Assembly (NCBI GenBank): GCA_017562135.1
Contig: QEYB01001217.1
Coordinates: forward strand, 682,001 to 746,000
Origin: Dipylidium caninum
Lineage: Eukaryota > Platyhelminthes > Cestoda > Cyclophyllidea > Dipylidiidae
DNA: 64,000 nucleotides
Reading direction: 5' to 3'
The position numbers and the translations under genes are program-made. The notes beneath the pieces were generated by a model. It saw only the letters and a program-made list of their open reading frames with translations. It had not been told where the DNA came from and did no database searches. Shown here piece by piece: positions 49,474 through 62,213 of this stretch (within the stretch, counting starts at the first letter, position 1; the number at the start of each line of letters is the position of its first letter).

Positions 49474-51820
49474 ACCAGAACGACTTCGCTAAAAGAAATG
49501 GCCTTCTCTTTCGTCCAAAGACTCAACCTTTGCCAGAGGAGGACAATGTTACCTCTGCCGTGTATCCTGACTGCACCAGAGAGGAAGTGGTTAATTAAAG
49601 TGATTGAGAAAATTAGAGCTTGTCTAAAATCGCATAATGTCCTCGGTAATTTATCGTCACAACACAAAAAGGGGACATTTCAGACAAGCGCGCAACCGGA
49701 AACAAAGTTTAAAACAAGGAGGGAAAAAGAGCTTGCTACCCAACCCCTCCTCCGAGATAAGTGGGGGCGGGGAGGGGGGAATGAATATCTCCCCCTTCAT
49801 AGCTCAACCAACTGACAGGCCTCGTGAGAACCCTTGATGGCTGTGGTTTGGTAGTCATTTCAGTGATCCTCGGCGACTCGATCATCACTGCCAAGTTCAT
49901 AAAACATTCTGGGGAAATAATTTTTTTATTGAAAGGGGATTGGGGGCGGTGGGTGAATCCATTTCTGGGAAATTGTTGTTAATAAAAAAGCAAGTATAGA
50001 ATTAATGCTAGGAATTACTTTCACCGAGACAAATAAACGGAAATTCTTTCTGACATGAGGGAGTGAGGACCAAACTACCATAGCGCAGACGAATGAATTT
50101 CTTTAACAAAAACGATATGTGAGAATGTATTCCACGAGGTCACCTGGAAGCAGTGGGTGAAATGGAGGTGTGAAGGTGGATTATTCGAGTATGAGGAGAA
50201 GAAAAGGGATAAAAAGTGCAGCGTGTCCCCCTGGCAGTCACAGAGTCATACACAGGAGGGATGTACAACCACACAATCAGCCTGCAGGAAAGGAAAATTT
50301 TCAAGTAAAAGCATGCTTGAAAAGGTGGCTGTGGCTAACGTCTTAGTTGAGATTGTAGCCACACTTAGGGTAAGAGTTATCTTGTCCTATCAAACTGCAA
50401 ATCCCCCAGTTCTAACGATATTTGGGATTTTCCTGGAAATCGTAAACCCCTACGAGGTTTACTTTCACTGTAATGTAGGCAGGTGGACGTAAAATTTATT
50501 ATCTCCGTCCTCTTTTACGCTCTTCCGCATTTCGGGGCTAAAGAGGCTTGCGTCCGAACGCTGCGGATACCATTCAACCTTGGTTAGCGCGTCGTCCGAG
50601 GGAAACGGGCTTTGAGGTAAGCGGACCATGTCCCATGGCGATGCGCCCTTCGAAAACCGGCGCGCTCTGTTCATTTTTGCGTTCCACTTTCTCCCTTATC
50701 TCAGAGTTTTAGACGAATTCTAAATCGACGCAACTTTATGCTTTCTTTTAATGCACCAACGTTACTTTATAGTTTGCTCCTAATGTTGCCATTACGTGAG
50801 AGCCTTCGGAATATTTTTTCTAATATATTTCCCTGTCAACATTGGACGCGCAGCCAACGCAATCCTCTCGGACCTTTTGAGAAATGTCCATTTGGTGCTT
50901 AGGACAAAGTACGATAAATAGCATGAGTTTATTAACATGGGTGGTTAAAAGCTCTCGGGTTACTGTTCAACATCGCCTTTCTCCTTCTCTTCTCCCTCTT
51001 CCCTCGAAAGTGGGTGCCACGTGTAGAGGATGGAGGGCAGAGGCGCAGGAACCTTTCGGGCTCTTGTGATCGCCACAAGTAGGCGTGACTTTACCTCTTA
51101 GTCCGAAACGGGGAAGTAGAGGGGATGCGGACGTGGCCACGTGGGGAAGTAGAGCGTGGTGCGATCCAAAACTAATTCCTTTGATCCACGGCCGGAGGCG
51201 AAGTAGCAGCGTATCCACCTTGCAATGTTAGGACATTACAATTTTTATGTGGTCAGTAGCAGTGAGTCTCCGCTTCTACGTATTTGCCTCTCCTTCTATT
51301 TTCCCTAGTTGATTTCATTCCGTCGGGAGCCTGAATAATCCATGCAACCACTTAAGCCTCCCAATTTGCATCCCTTAACAGTTGCCGGATCAGTTCCACC
51401 CTCCTCACCTCACAGTATCCACAGTTAGCGGAGAAAGGAGGCTTGTCCGCCTCCACAGCCCTCACTAATTTCGCAGTGACACTGTTGCGTCTTTTTTACG
51501 TAAAACAATACGTACTGAAGTCTACACGAGCTTTGCCATGCCTTTTACCCTCCAAATGTGCCTTGTCCCCCCTCAGCGACTCTAAAAGGCCTACCGATCA
51601 GGGGGAAATTAATTGGCGTCCCTCTCAAACACCCGTTAGTGCAGTAACGAGGGTGAACACTATGAGTGGAAATAAACTTTCCTCAGAGTGGACAGAGTGT
51701 CTCGCAAATCCACGGTCAATTGACGAGCAGCCAGGGAATGGCAAACACCCCCTTGTTTGTTGAACCGCCGCTTCTCATGCATTTTTCATCCAACTCTGCT
51801 TAATTAAACGCCCCGGGCGG

Positions 51821-51838
51821 GTTGCCCTAACGGGCAAC
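51821..51838. repeat. Perfect 7-bp inverted repeat, 4-base loop
   Basis: GTTGCCC and GGGCAAC flank TAAC. The left arm shares GTTGCCCTAA with the sequence next to the palindrome at 7495-7510. No function is evident. Confidence 0.75.
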
Positions 51839-52313
51839 TCGAGGCCGTGGCGATCCAGTCATCTCCTACCAAATGCCTAATGAAATTTGCTCTCTTGTTT
51901 TTCTTTCTGACTTATGTCAATCCCAACATAATTAACAATGTTAACCTAAGTAGGGGGAAATTAAGCGCTGTGTGCATCTCGAGTCCCGGGGAGAGTAGCT
52001 TTGCATCAAATGATGATGCCCATGCTCAGGTAAAAAGTACACTTCTCCTCTCTCATCACTCCCTACACCCGCAGTCAAATGAACTGTCTTACCCGTCTAT
52101 TCGCTAAAAATACAAATAACCTGCCATCTCTGCTCTATCCACCCAGTCGAGTTCTCACTGAAGGAGGTAGTTTAGGAGAGGAGGAAGAGGAAATAATGAA
52201 CAATGTGCCCACATCAGCCGGTATTGCAGGAGAGTTTGAAATGAGACAGGCTGCGGGATGAGAAGATTGTAGAGGAGACTCTGTTAATTACAGAGTATTG
52301 CGATACACGCGTC

Positions 52314-52329
52314 CACACACACACACACA
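52314..52329 (+). repeat. (CA)n microsatellite
   Basis: A short uninterrupted CA tract in innexin B intron 1. Confidence 0.85.
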
Positions 52330-53117
52330 GGTAAAGAGAGGGAGGGAGAAGGAGAAAGGTAGGGGAAGGAGAATTTAGTCTTTTTCCCACTACAGCCTTT
52401 TCTAACCCTTGTCATAATGGGACGAAAGCATTTCTCCCACACACGCGCATATACACATACAAACGGTGACATACAGGCCTGCAATTGCAAATGTCAATCG
52501 GGCTTTATTTATCTGCCGAACTGCTGTTTCAAGAGGGACACAATGTGGGACCGCCTTTCGCCTACCACCCGGCTGAAGACAAGACTTGCCTCTCTTCTTC
52601 TAATTGGGGGAAATTGCGGTTCCTCTCCCACCCGCACACTCTGTGTGTCTCGTCTATGGAGGAGAATTTCCGCTCATACTCAGGAACAGGGTAAAGAGTC
52701 GTATCATAGGCTCATCTCTGCTTTGGCGGATGACTGGACCGCCAAAGATTTGGTATTTGTCATTAACCCGAGGCTAGATACTATCGAGCTGACTGCCTCA
52801 CGGCCATATTCGGGACCATGGAGGGCGGTTCGTTGTATAAAAGGTGGCAGAAGACTACCGCGATTGGAAATCCATTAAACTAATCCTGATTTTCCTCTCG
52901 GCATTTACGGCATTGAAGCCGTTAGTGTTTTAGACGAGGCGCCTTGGGTGAGGTGACGAGTTAACGACGAGGGAACTCCTGTTTGATAAAATTGCCAATA
53001 TTTGCTTAAAAGACTGGGACATAAGTCGAAGGCGATTGGCGTACAGATAAGAGTAGAATAAAAATGCAAAATCATAATCTTTAAATATGATATTTGGACT
53101 TAATTCGGCAGTCTTAC

Positions 53118-53292
53118 CCACATATTGCCTTAGACTGATAATGATGATGAAAATAAGTATTAATCCACCAGTGAATTGGTAGTTAAGTTGGTCAATAAAG
53201 TCGACGCCCTCACCACCGTAGGGAGTACGAAAAAGTCGGCCGAGCTTGAAAACAAATCCACCGTCGAGCAGACCACCGGCCCCACGGGCCAT
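53118..53292 (-). CDS. Innexin B, exon 1 (N-terminus and TM1)
   Basis: The ATG at 53290-53292 sits in GGCATGG, a favourable context, and opens MARGAGGLLDGGFVFKLGRL, then the DFIDQLNYQFTGG block and the first membrane helix (LILIFIIIISL). It ends in RQYVG, split at donor GTAAGA. Innexins start with a short cytoplasmic segment of this kind that folds toward the pore, and the DxxDxLNYQF and QYVG motifs are family signatures. The N-terminus is a few residues longer than the canonical M-x3-F start. No upstream exon is required. A CCAAT-containing island begins about 530 bases upstream and is the likely promoter. The exon itself is intact. Confidence 0.93.
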
Positions 53293-53820
53293 GCCTCAAA
53301 TTCGGCTCGCCTCGGGATGTCTAGATGTGCTTATTAACGCGGCTCCCGTGCTACGGACGCTTTGCGCTGCTAGCATTGTATCGGCCAGGGAGAATAATCC
53401 ATGAGTCGCGTCCGTTTTATTGCTCACGTGAACGGAGAGCAGTTAGCTAATGCGTCTTGCCGTCTCACTTTATGCTTGTCTGGTTGTATGCTATTTACTT
53501 CGTTCGAGACAATAATTATAATGCACAGTAGAAGGCGCGAGTTCTACCGCTGCTTATGATGGCAGTAGTGGAGGAAGAAGTGATGGTGGTGGTGTTGATG
53601 GTGGCAACTGTGGCGATGGTGGTGGATGTGGGAATGCCAGTGTACCGGTTACTGCTCATTCAATTAAACCTCAGAGCCACTCCTGCTGTTGATGATGATG
53701 TTGCGTTGAAAATCTCTGAAGCTATATCATTGGCTGCTGCCTACTTTGCACATATACGCACGCACGCGTGCACGCCGTTTGAGACCGGATTGAAGAATTA
53801 ATGCGCGCGTCCGACCTTGA

Positions 53821-53950
53821 GACCGAAGGCTTCTCTTCGCGTGTGCGTGCGCGCACACATGTAACATTCATGGATGACCAATCAAAATCAAGGGTTAATG
53901 TGCGCCGACCAATAGAGGCCCGCCTCGGGGTGCGTGTGCGTTGTGCGTGT
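53821..53950. promoter_or_regulatory. Likely promoter island of innexin B: paired CCAAT boxes with GT/GC alternation
   Basis: CCAAT occurs at 53878-53882 and 53909-53913, both within GACCAAT, about 590-620 bases upstream of the innexin B start. They read ATTGG in the direction of transcription. GTGTGCGTGCGCGCACACATG and a later GTGCGTGTGCG flank them. Position and composition suggest a TATA-less promoter; no start site can be seen. Confidence 0.35.
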
Positions 53951-56900
53951 GAGAGGTTGAAGCGCTAACTATTGGAAATGGAAGTTATTTTTAGGTTCAC
54001 GCGCATAGTACAGTGCCGTAGCCAGATTACTCCTCTTCCCAGACCGGCTCAAACTAGCACGCATCTGCGCTCCTACGCGAGCACATGCTTTGCCCTAGCT
54101 GTGAGGGTTAAAGGGTGGATGGGAGCCACGCCCTGCGAAGATTGGTCGACCGTCATCAGAACGTGGCAGTAAAGGCGCTCAACAGCCTCCTTATCTCACC
54201 ACTCAATTGAGTGACACGTCTCCACTTGCTTTTTTCGCACATGAAACCTTCCCTCCAATCTACACTTAAATTAGATAGAGGATTGTGGTTAAAGGGAATA
54301 CACGGGAAATATTTGCTACGGATTTTTGTTTAGCTGCAATGTGCATAAGTGCCGAGGATTTAAACCTACCCATCGCGGTCTCCAGGACCTTTTACAGCCT
54401 TCAGTGAGTGTTAGTCGGGCCTTGAGATAATTTTCGAAGGTGCCATTTACCAGGCGCTGGTTCTTGCTGTCCCGCGTCCGTGATGCAAATTTTGTATAGT
54501 GTAATGGAGGAAAACATTTGATGCTTTAACTGTCCAACCTGATGAAGCTACACGTGAATCGTCGGTTTGGTGCGCAAGGCTAACAACTGATCTGCTTGCG
54601 GTCACCGTCCCTCTCGTGTCAGAAGGCGGTAATTGTGGGGATATGAGGCTGCGTCAATGAGGTAACCTGTGTACCTCCACGAAGGTGAAGCATGTCAGAT
54701 GAAACTGCGTCCCTGAACGCTTACATCAATACGAAGCACGTGGGGTTTGTGGTGAGATATTCTGACAAATAATTGCTGCTGTTTAATGTTAAGTAGAATA
54801 ACTTTATCATTTTCATTAAGTGTAGATGCGCTGCTACAGAAATAAAACAATTGGAGGAATTTTTCGAATAATTAAGTCATACGCGACTGGCATATATAAA
54901 TCTGAGTACACTGTGACGTGGCACTAACGCATCACTCGTCTAGCATATCAACATTACCGATGACAACCAGCCCAAACGCACCGATCACAACGTCAATGCT
55001 ACTTTTATTGAGAAAAACAGTTCCCAAATCCGCTGAACAGTGCTCCAATAAAAAAAGTAACATGTTACACTACACGTGGAATTTATGGCACCTATGCAAC
55101 TTAAAGAAGGCTTTGAAAAACATTCGGAAGTGGACTCTTTGAAGTAGTCAATTTCTCATTTCGAAGAAATTTGGTTTCTAAAATTATACGTCCTCGAAAC
55201 ACTATTTTCTACTGACTATGCACTAGTAGATTTTGTAAATCAGGTCATTTATGCCACTTTCTAAGTCATCCATACAACAGGGATGCAGGTTGAAATTCAC
55301 ACTTCCATGGTGAAATAACGCATTCATATACCTACCTTTTGGGGGGAGGATTTGCAATATCACCAGCCTTGCCTTAGTGACACTTCCATTGGCGAGAACG
55401 AACCTAAAATTGTTAATTTGCAGGCACCATGCGCCCCACTTTCTAGGCTACTTGTGGAACAGCCGAGTTCATGCAACTTTCCTTTCATTTGCGTGCTGAC
55501 AGGCTTGGCTAAATGCAAGGGCCAGGTCTCGTGCAAAATCCACTTGCGTGTGCGCGTGTGTGTGTCTTTAGGGAAGTTGTAGTGAATTAGATTTTTATAA
55601 AAAAATGAAATGGCATTTTGCACGCACCTCTGAGATCCTAACCGATCTAAAAAATGTCCAAGATATGATTATTTCAGTCTATCTGGTTAATGTAGCCTCT
55701 CCACCACTCTAAGAATGCCAACGTCAAGGGTGGATGACAACGTCAAGGCGTAGGAAATAGGACTTCCAATCACATTACCCTTTCTGTGTCCCAAACAAAA
55801 TTGCTTCACACTCTAACTTGTCACTGTAATTATTTTCCGGTGGTTCGATAGGAAGAGAATCTGTATTTTGAGGGTCAGAGCCAAAAGGTCTCAGTAATTT
55901 AGCAAAATGGAATGCCACAAGTGACTTCATTTGTAAATATGTTGCGAAGACGGCATCATGATAACTCCTGCGGTGAAGGCATTAGGAAGCGCTCCGTTTG
56001 AACCAGGCCAAGCCGTGTCCCCAACCGGTTTAATGTCTTCCGCATCCCCCGCATGTTCTGAGCATAAGGGTCGACCATATTGCCGGAGGCGATGGGCCTT
56101 CACGCTGCCCGGCGAACTTCTCCCCGCCGCTGTCTTCCTCTTTGACTTACTTGTTCCTCCATAACAAATTATGTGTCCGTTTTAAATCTTGCTCTGCACA
56201 AGTTTCCAAACTCCAAAGGAGTGCCTGTTGGCATAGTTACTTGGGGGCGTTAGAGGTAGAACGTGTGCTGCCTGCAAAGCTGCCTTTTTGTCCCTCCCTC
56301 GGACTGCCAAAGTCATGCTAACCTCGTGGGAAGGCTGGTAGGGATGTAGCCAGCCGGCTTCGTCGCTCGCTATGAAGTTATTAGCATATCTTCAATGCGT
56401 CAATGCGGACAAAGCAGGTCATACCTCGGAAAATGCAGTCTCTTCCTTTCTTCTTTGTCGGATTACGATTCCCTCCTAACATAAGTTTTGCCCCAAAATG
56501 AGTCGAACTTTCTGCCCGCCCCAACCTCGACTGACTGATGCCTGGCTCACAGAAGAAGTGTACTGGTTCACTTTACACCCGCAATGACACACAGCCGCAG
56601 GAGCAAATAATGTGCATGCTTCATGTGGCAACCCCTGCCACCTACCGAAGTTCATTGTTTCCACTGAGAGCCTCAGTTCATGCATTTACTGAGGAAGTGA
56701 TTATACACGCATTTGACATAAATATTTAAATGACATTTCCCCTACTTGACAAATATCCCTGTAAAGGGATTTACGAGTGAGGGATGAGGATTGGCACAGT
56801 CTTCGAACTGAACCTCGCTTTTACCTGTCTGCCATGCGTTTTCATTTCATGTTTGGACCAGCCACGAAGGTGCCAAGTTGACTAAAAGACCGATGAGAGG

Positions 56901-59548
56901 TTTCCTCCACGTTCACTTCCAATTGCTCTACCTCAAGCTATGCCTATACGCGACATTGAGTTTTTGCAAAGGGCTTTGAAGACTGACTATCCAACGCCCA
57001 GATCAACTTGTGTGTTGTAGGCCCTGTCCAGTAAATGCGGATATCAACCTCGACAGGTGCGTTATCGTGGCGCGGAGGGTAGAAGGTTGCGGCGGGAGTA
57101 TTGCGGACGAAAAAAAGGGGTTTCACGGCTCTCATTCGTGGACTGATGGATTACGTTAGTAGGTAGTGGAGGGTAAAAAAATGCTTGTAAGGAATTGCGA
57201 CTGACGTGGTTACCGCCTGTCTCATGGACGTTATGATAGCTGGGACCAGGAGTACTCCAAACAAACTCTTTCCCAAGCCTCTAAATTTTGCTGTTTTATA
57301 AGAGCCCAACTCAATGGAATAGGTTGACTGACGTTAAAAACAACCATTGGCCACTTTTATATGATCTGCTTCACTTCAATACGGTCATAGTGACAGACAA
57401 TGAAGATTTGACAACTTCGCGCCAGTATCTCCCGCGGTGAGGGACGAAAAATGGCACAACGGGGGTGGTAGGCACCGTAGCCGTTGTCATTGGCCTTGGC
57501 GTTAGATTAATTACGCGCCAAATTTGAACTTCCTCGAGTGGCGGGCAGAATGGAATCGGGGGTGTTGCATGCACCCAGTGACTCGTTGGCACACGGTTTG
57601 GGTGCAGTGAATGAACACGCCAGTGGTGTCATGTCGGTGATTCACACCCGACACCGCCTGGGCCGACTTAGTTTGACGTGATTATGCAATTACGGCGGAT
57701 ATCGACAATCACCTCTTACTCGCAGAAGATGACGAGGCAACCAGCGATTAATCGGCCTGATTAAATCCCCTCAATCACAGTGTTGTGCTTAATTTAACTG
57801 CCAAAAATTACAGGTAATTAGGAAAGACGGTCTTTTTTACGCGCCCCTCAAGTAAAGAGAATGGTTTCCCTCCGTGAAAGATGAAAAGCTGTCGAGAGGT
57901 CGAGGTTACGGCGATGATATATGTGACACGACCGCCATTTTTACAAACTCAAGTGGTTTATCTGATTTTTGCTTTAATTTACGGACTCATAAAAGGCCAG
58001 TATGAGGCTATGAAATGTTTGTAATCTTGGACCGGATTTCATTTATCCTCCCGAAGGCCAAACCCTTGGACGATTGACACGTCCGCGCGGGCCGAAAAAG
58101 GGAGTTCGAGAGAGAAGGGTCAAATTTGACAGGAGCGACCCTTGCCACGACCCCAGATTTTCGACAACGGATAGCGATCGTGTCGTCCCACAATCTCACG
58201 CCTCGGGTTGGCGTGGTAGATACATCCCTTTGCTGGCTTATAAAATTGCATCAACGCTTGTGGATGCTTCTAAAAGCGTCCTTATCGTGGGTTGTTTACA
58301 CCCTTTGGGGACAAAGACCCTGACACTGTAATTATCATCCGTTTTGACGCCAATAAGTTATTTTAAACAAACGCTGTCATGCGCGAACAGAAGTGTGAAA
58401 GGATCCCAGGCCACCAAGGGGGAAGAGAGGGGCCGTCAAATGCAAATGCGTGACATTTCGCAGTTCCAAAGATAAAGTAACCTTATTGAAGCAATATTTT
58501 GCCCCTTTCTCTAAACCACTATTCACTTCAGGCTGAGCTGTACAAACTGTATTTATTTTGCAATAAGTGCGGGTTCTTGAATGTTTTGGAGTAAATGCTA
58601 GAGTGGTACAGTAATTTCGGGTGCCCAATTGCCACCGGCGCATAATATGAAAATAGCTTTGTTTTAACCACCGAATAAATAGGGTAAGAGTTTGTTCTCC
58701 TCCGGGGAGTGACAATTTATTACTTATTATCTCCTTTTATGTACTGTCACATATTTTACCATTGACGCATCGCCATCTCATCTCCAGCGATTAATTCTGA
58801 TTTTTTACATTTTAACGATAGTTTCATTATGAACAAAGTAAATTTAACTCCTCATTCCTCGGATAGGAACGACCATTTGGGGAGGTTTCATGAGGTAGAC
58901 TTTGGGAAAAACACCGTATTGACAAACATGTGTCATTAATCATTGCTTGGACCGCTATGAACAACTTCAAATGATTTCGGGGTAAATTTTTTTCCTTAGT
59001 GCCACCGAGAAGCCGACAGCGGTACCGCGAAAAAGAAAGTGTCCGCGTTTAAACGACTAAGAGCGCGATCTTTCGTTCAACTGGCCGTGGCCACCACCGC
59101 GCCCTAATCACTTCACTTTATCCTCCGTGAAGAACACAGACAAGACCCCCTTCGAACAGGAGGGTGGCCAAGTCTCAACCGGTCTGTCCTTCCTCTTTCG
59201 GTCCTCCTTCTTGTTTCTTCTACTCTTATGGTAGTTAGATTGACATACTAGTTCGTTAAAGCTGTGGCCTCTCGGCGTTTTTGATGGCAGGCAGAAATGT
59301 GGAGTTGTTGCAGTAGCATCAATTATCCATTCACCCAAAGTGCGCACTTTGGGGGTTGAGGTGTGTTAGTCCACAAATTTTAGCCCACCTTGTTATCACA
59401 CGGAAGTATTCGTTGAGCTGTGAGGTGAAACTTAAGGTGGGGAGGGTTTTTTTTCAACACTATGCAGGCGGATTTCGGATGACCTCCACTCGGCGGTCTG
59501 CAGAAATGATGCTTGTTCTGTCCTTCGACGGTTACATTTGTCACATAA

Positions 59549-60019
59549 ATGGTAAGATTCGGTTTAATACGGGATCTGTGCAAAACCGGAAGTCCTTCAT
59601 ATTTTGGGATGATTATAATTTTGTCGATTTTTGGGTGGCTATGGGTTTCGATTACCCTCGTGTCTGGGATAAGTTGGAATTTTACGGCAGAGGAGGGCGG
59701 AAGTACGAAGTTTGAAGAGAACAATGAGGAGGAAGAGGAAGAGGAGACTTACAGAATGACGTTGGGGGGCAGACCACAGGGCGATGTGGGCGGGAGTGAC
59801 GAGGAAAGTCCTTACCTACAGAAGGACGAGTTTCACGTTGAGGATTACATCCGTAGTGTCGCGCAATATCCTCGTATGACAGATGAAAGTGACCTCGCTA
59901 TTGTCGTGCCTACCAGGATGCCACTGATGAAGGATGAACTAGTCTTTCCGACGCCTCTATCGCCTTGGAAAACGAGACTTTTAGATGAACAGCTACCGTC
60001 CCTATTTAGGGTGGTGTAG
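59549..60019 (+). CDS. Possible single-pass membrane ORF with acidic tail, 156 aa, unknown
   Basis: This ATG-initiated frame of 156 codons ends in TAG. Residues about 19-40 are hydrophobic (YFGMIIILSIFGWLWVSITL). Then come an acidic run (EENNEEEEEEE), a polar segment (DVGGSDEESPYLQKDEFHVE) and a C-terminus ending PSLFRVV. Neutral wording is needed, because the same bases are also open on the minus strand (59380-59724 and 59845-60117), and the ATG overlaps a good donor-like ATG|GTAAGA. It may therefore be a chance ORF, an exon, or a lineage-specific gene. I do not recognise any domain. Confidence 0.27.
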   Translation: MVRFGLIRDLCKTGSPSYFGMIIILSIFGWLWVSITLVSGISWNFTAEEGGSTKFEENNEEEEEEETYRMTLGGRPQGDVGGSDEESPYLQKDEFHVEDYIRSVAQYPRMTDESDLAIVVPTRMPLMKDELVFPTPLSPWKTRLLDEQLPSLFRVV

Positions 60020-61055
60020 AGGACGAGCCATTTCTCACGGTGGTGTGGTTCGTCTGAGGTGAGGGCCGCCTCTTTTGACCACATCAACGAATGGATGTGC
60101 AAGTCGTTTCGACGCATTCGTCAAGCTTTATTTTAGGAAGAGGAACTATTCTACCTGTTGCCATTATTAAGGTGAAAATTTTACTAGATTGTCCATGTGT
60201 CATTGCGGTGAGGTTAGAATTCTTTCATTACCCAAAAAAAGTCAACTACACCGACCCAATCAGCGATTGTGCACCCGCCAGAAGTGGGCAACACAAAAGC
60301 CCCATTTGTCTTCGAGACCTATTATTAATGTTGAGGTGATAGGAGTGTGGATGGCTTTCCCAAAATCCGCTGCTTTAGCATTGGAACCGCTTCTCCCCTC
60401 CTCACCTCCCTTAAATTCTTTTCCTTCTGACAATATCAAAGACAACCGGAAACATTTCATAGTTTAACACTCAGACTAAATCATAGTAAGTAAATCGAAG
60501 ACTCAAAACATTATCCTTTCCTTGGTCTGTAGTACCATTTTCGAAACCCCCCTGCCTTACCACCTCACTAAGTTTCGGTAGGAAGATCACTTTACCGCGC
60601 TACATCGTGGCTAAGCAGGCACATGGCGCTGAATCGAAAGGTTAATCATTGTTATTGTCGCGATTTAAAAATAGAGGCGTAACAGTCCTCAAGTAAAGCA
60701 AACTAAGCAGCTGTGTGTGACAAATGTAATCTCTTCACTTACCCTCGTCTCGTGAGACTCACTCGAGCCTGGTTTAGCTAGTGCTTATTGACAGGGGAAA
60801 ACATTGCTGACCATCCGTGATAGTCGAATGTGATTAGGCCTTGCGACATAGGAGAAGCCCCAATTTATGGGACGCGGAAAGTCTCGGTTTCAACTCAGTT
60901 ACGAATTTTGCCTTCATCCCAACAGTTCCCAGCGTAGAGACCAAGGCCGGTAAGAAGATTTAAATTATGGAAGCATATTTGTGTACTTTACGCGAAGCAA
61001 CTCCGAAGCTGTTCATTTTAAAGGCTATTCAGCCAGAGAACACTTTAGGAGAACG

Positions 61056-61235
61056 ATGCACATACCAAAGAGAAAAAAACCTTCCTTTATGGCAGTGAAG
61101 AGAATGCTTTCCAAACTTGCAGATAATATCAGCGTAAAAAAAGGCGATTCTGTCTATGTGCAAGGTATTTTAAGTGGAGTGGAAGGAGACCTTAGCAACC
61201 ACACATCGCCAGTGTGGACTGCGAGTGAAAATTGA
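61056..61235 (+). CDS. Short basic ORF, 59 aa, unknown
   Basis: The frame begins MHIPKRKKPSFMAVKRM and continues with a KLADNISVKKGDSVYVQGIL stretch. It is basic at the start, has mixed composition after that, and ends in TGA. No family is recognised and no splice context is convincing. It could be an exon or a chance frame. Confidence 0.18.
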   Translation: MHIPKRKKPSFMAVKRMLSKLADNISVKKGDSVYVQGILSGVEGDLSNHTSPVWTASEN

Positions 61236-61458
61236 GCATAGGCTTAAGGTCACACCCCTCAATTCACATAGAGTCAAAAAAGGTTAAAACTCACCTAGGA
61301 AGGCGTTTCAGTAAGTCCACTGAGGTTAATAGTAATTCCCAACTTTGTGCCACAAGTAATATGATGCAGGTTTGGGGAAGATTAGTTGATTCGCTTCAAT
61401 GTGGTGCTGCGTTCACATACACTTGCACATACGATCCCAATACAACACGGACAACACA

Positions 61459-61485
61459 ACACACACACACACACACACACACACA
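61459..61485 (+). repeat. (CA)n microsatellite
   Basis: An uninterrupted CA tract followed within 30 bases by a (GCAC)n run at 61514-61530. Confidence 0.93.
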
Positions 61486-61489
61486 ACAC

Positions 61490-61571
61490 GCTAACGTGCG
61501 CACGTGTGCGCGGACGCACGCACGCACGCATTTGTGAATTCGATAAGGTGGCCAATGGAAAACTGACCAAT
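61490..61571. promoter_or_regulatory. Possible promoter-like island: GCAC repeat plus paired CCAAT boxes
   Basis: A stretch of alternating GTGCGCACGTGTGCGCG is followed by a GCAC run. CCAAT then occurs at 61552-61556 and 61567-61571, the latter within GACCAAT. It resembles the island upstream of innexin B, but no gene can be assigned to it. Confidence 0.22.
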
Positions 61572-62213
61572 GAACGCCTGCGTGGTCAGTTGCCACTGGT
61601 TGCAGTGGCCTGGCTCAACCCGGGGGTATTTATTTTAGCCTGAATGAATACACGAAGAAATCGGGCAAAACTTGTTTGACACACATGCTAGCGCGTCAAC
61701 TGGGGATCGTTAAAGTGTTAGCGCGCCGAGAGCCCTGCTCCTCATGGTGGTGGAGAGACGGGCTGCCTCGGGTTTATGGCAGACGCTTAACTTATTCCCG
61801 TGCATATTTTATTTTGTGTGAAAGGGCACAACAGTTGGTGACACCTTCCAAAGTGAAGACGTTTGTCGTTTAAAGGGAAAAAAGCAAAAACTGGTTGCCT
61901 GTTGTGTGTGCACCTGAATGTACTGTTAAAGAGCACATGCGAAATCCTCGGGGCTTTGCACTCACTGCTCCGTCGTGTGTAGTTGTAAAAAACTGCATTT
62001 TTTACTTTCCCAAAGGCTTAATCCCTATCCTCGGTTTTTGGGTGCCCAAATAATTGATGCCCACTGTTCTAGACGGTGGTCATCATAATTCACACTGAGA
62101 TGTCTTCAAGAAAAGGTTTGTGCCATCTCGACAATAGATCATGGCTAAACCTTGTGGTAATTTCACGAGGAACCACTAACACCGCCCATTCATACACCCT
62201 CAGGACATATCTA

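Larger units (their letters stand above)
48990..53117 (-). other. Innexin B intron 1 (4128 bases, phase 1)
   Basis: The donor is ATGTGG|GTAAGA and the acceptor TTCAG|GA. It contains a C run at 49463-49473, a short palindrome at 51821-51838, a CA tract at 52314-52329 and chance ORFs. One is a 153-codon plus-strand frame at 52417-52878 without a recognisable domain. Confidence 0.85.

Noticed and set aside
52417..52878. 153-codon ATG-initiated plus-strand ORF in innexin B intron 1
   Set aside because: The N-terminal part reads across a CA/ACAC stretch (HTRAYTHT), and no family resemblance is seen. It lies antisense within a real intron, so there is not enough support to call it.
22734..61530. 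THTHTH and VCVCVC peptides at CA/GT tracts
   Set aside because: Microsatellite translations, not proteins.
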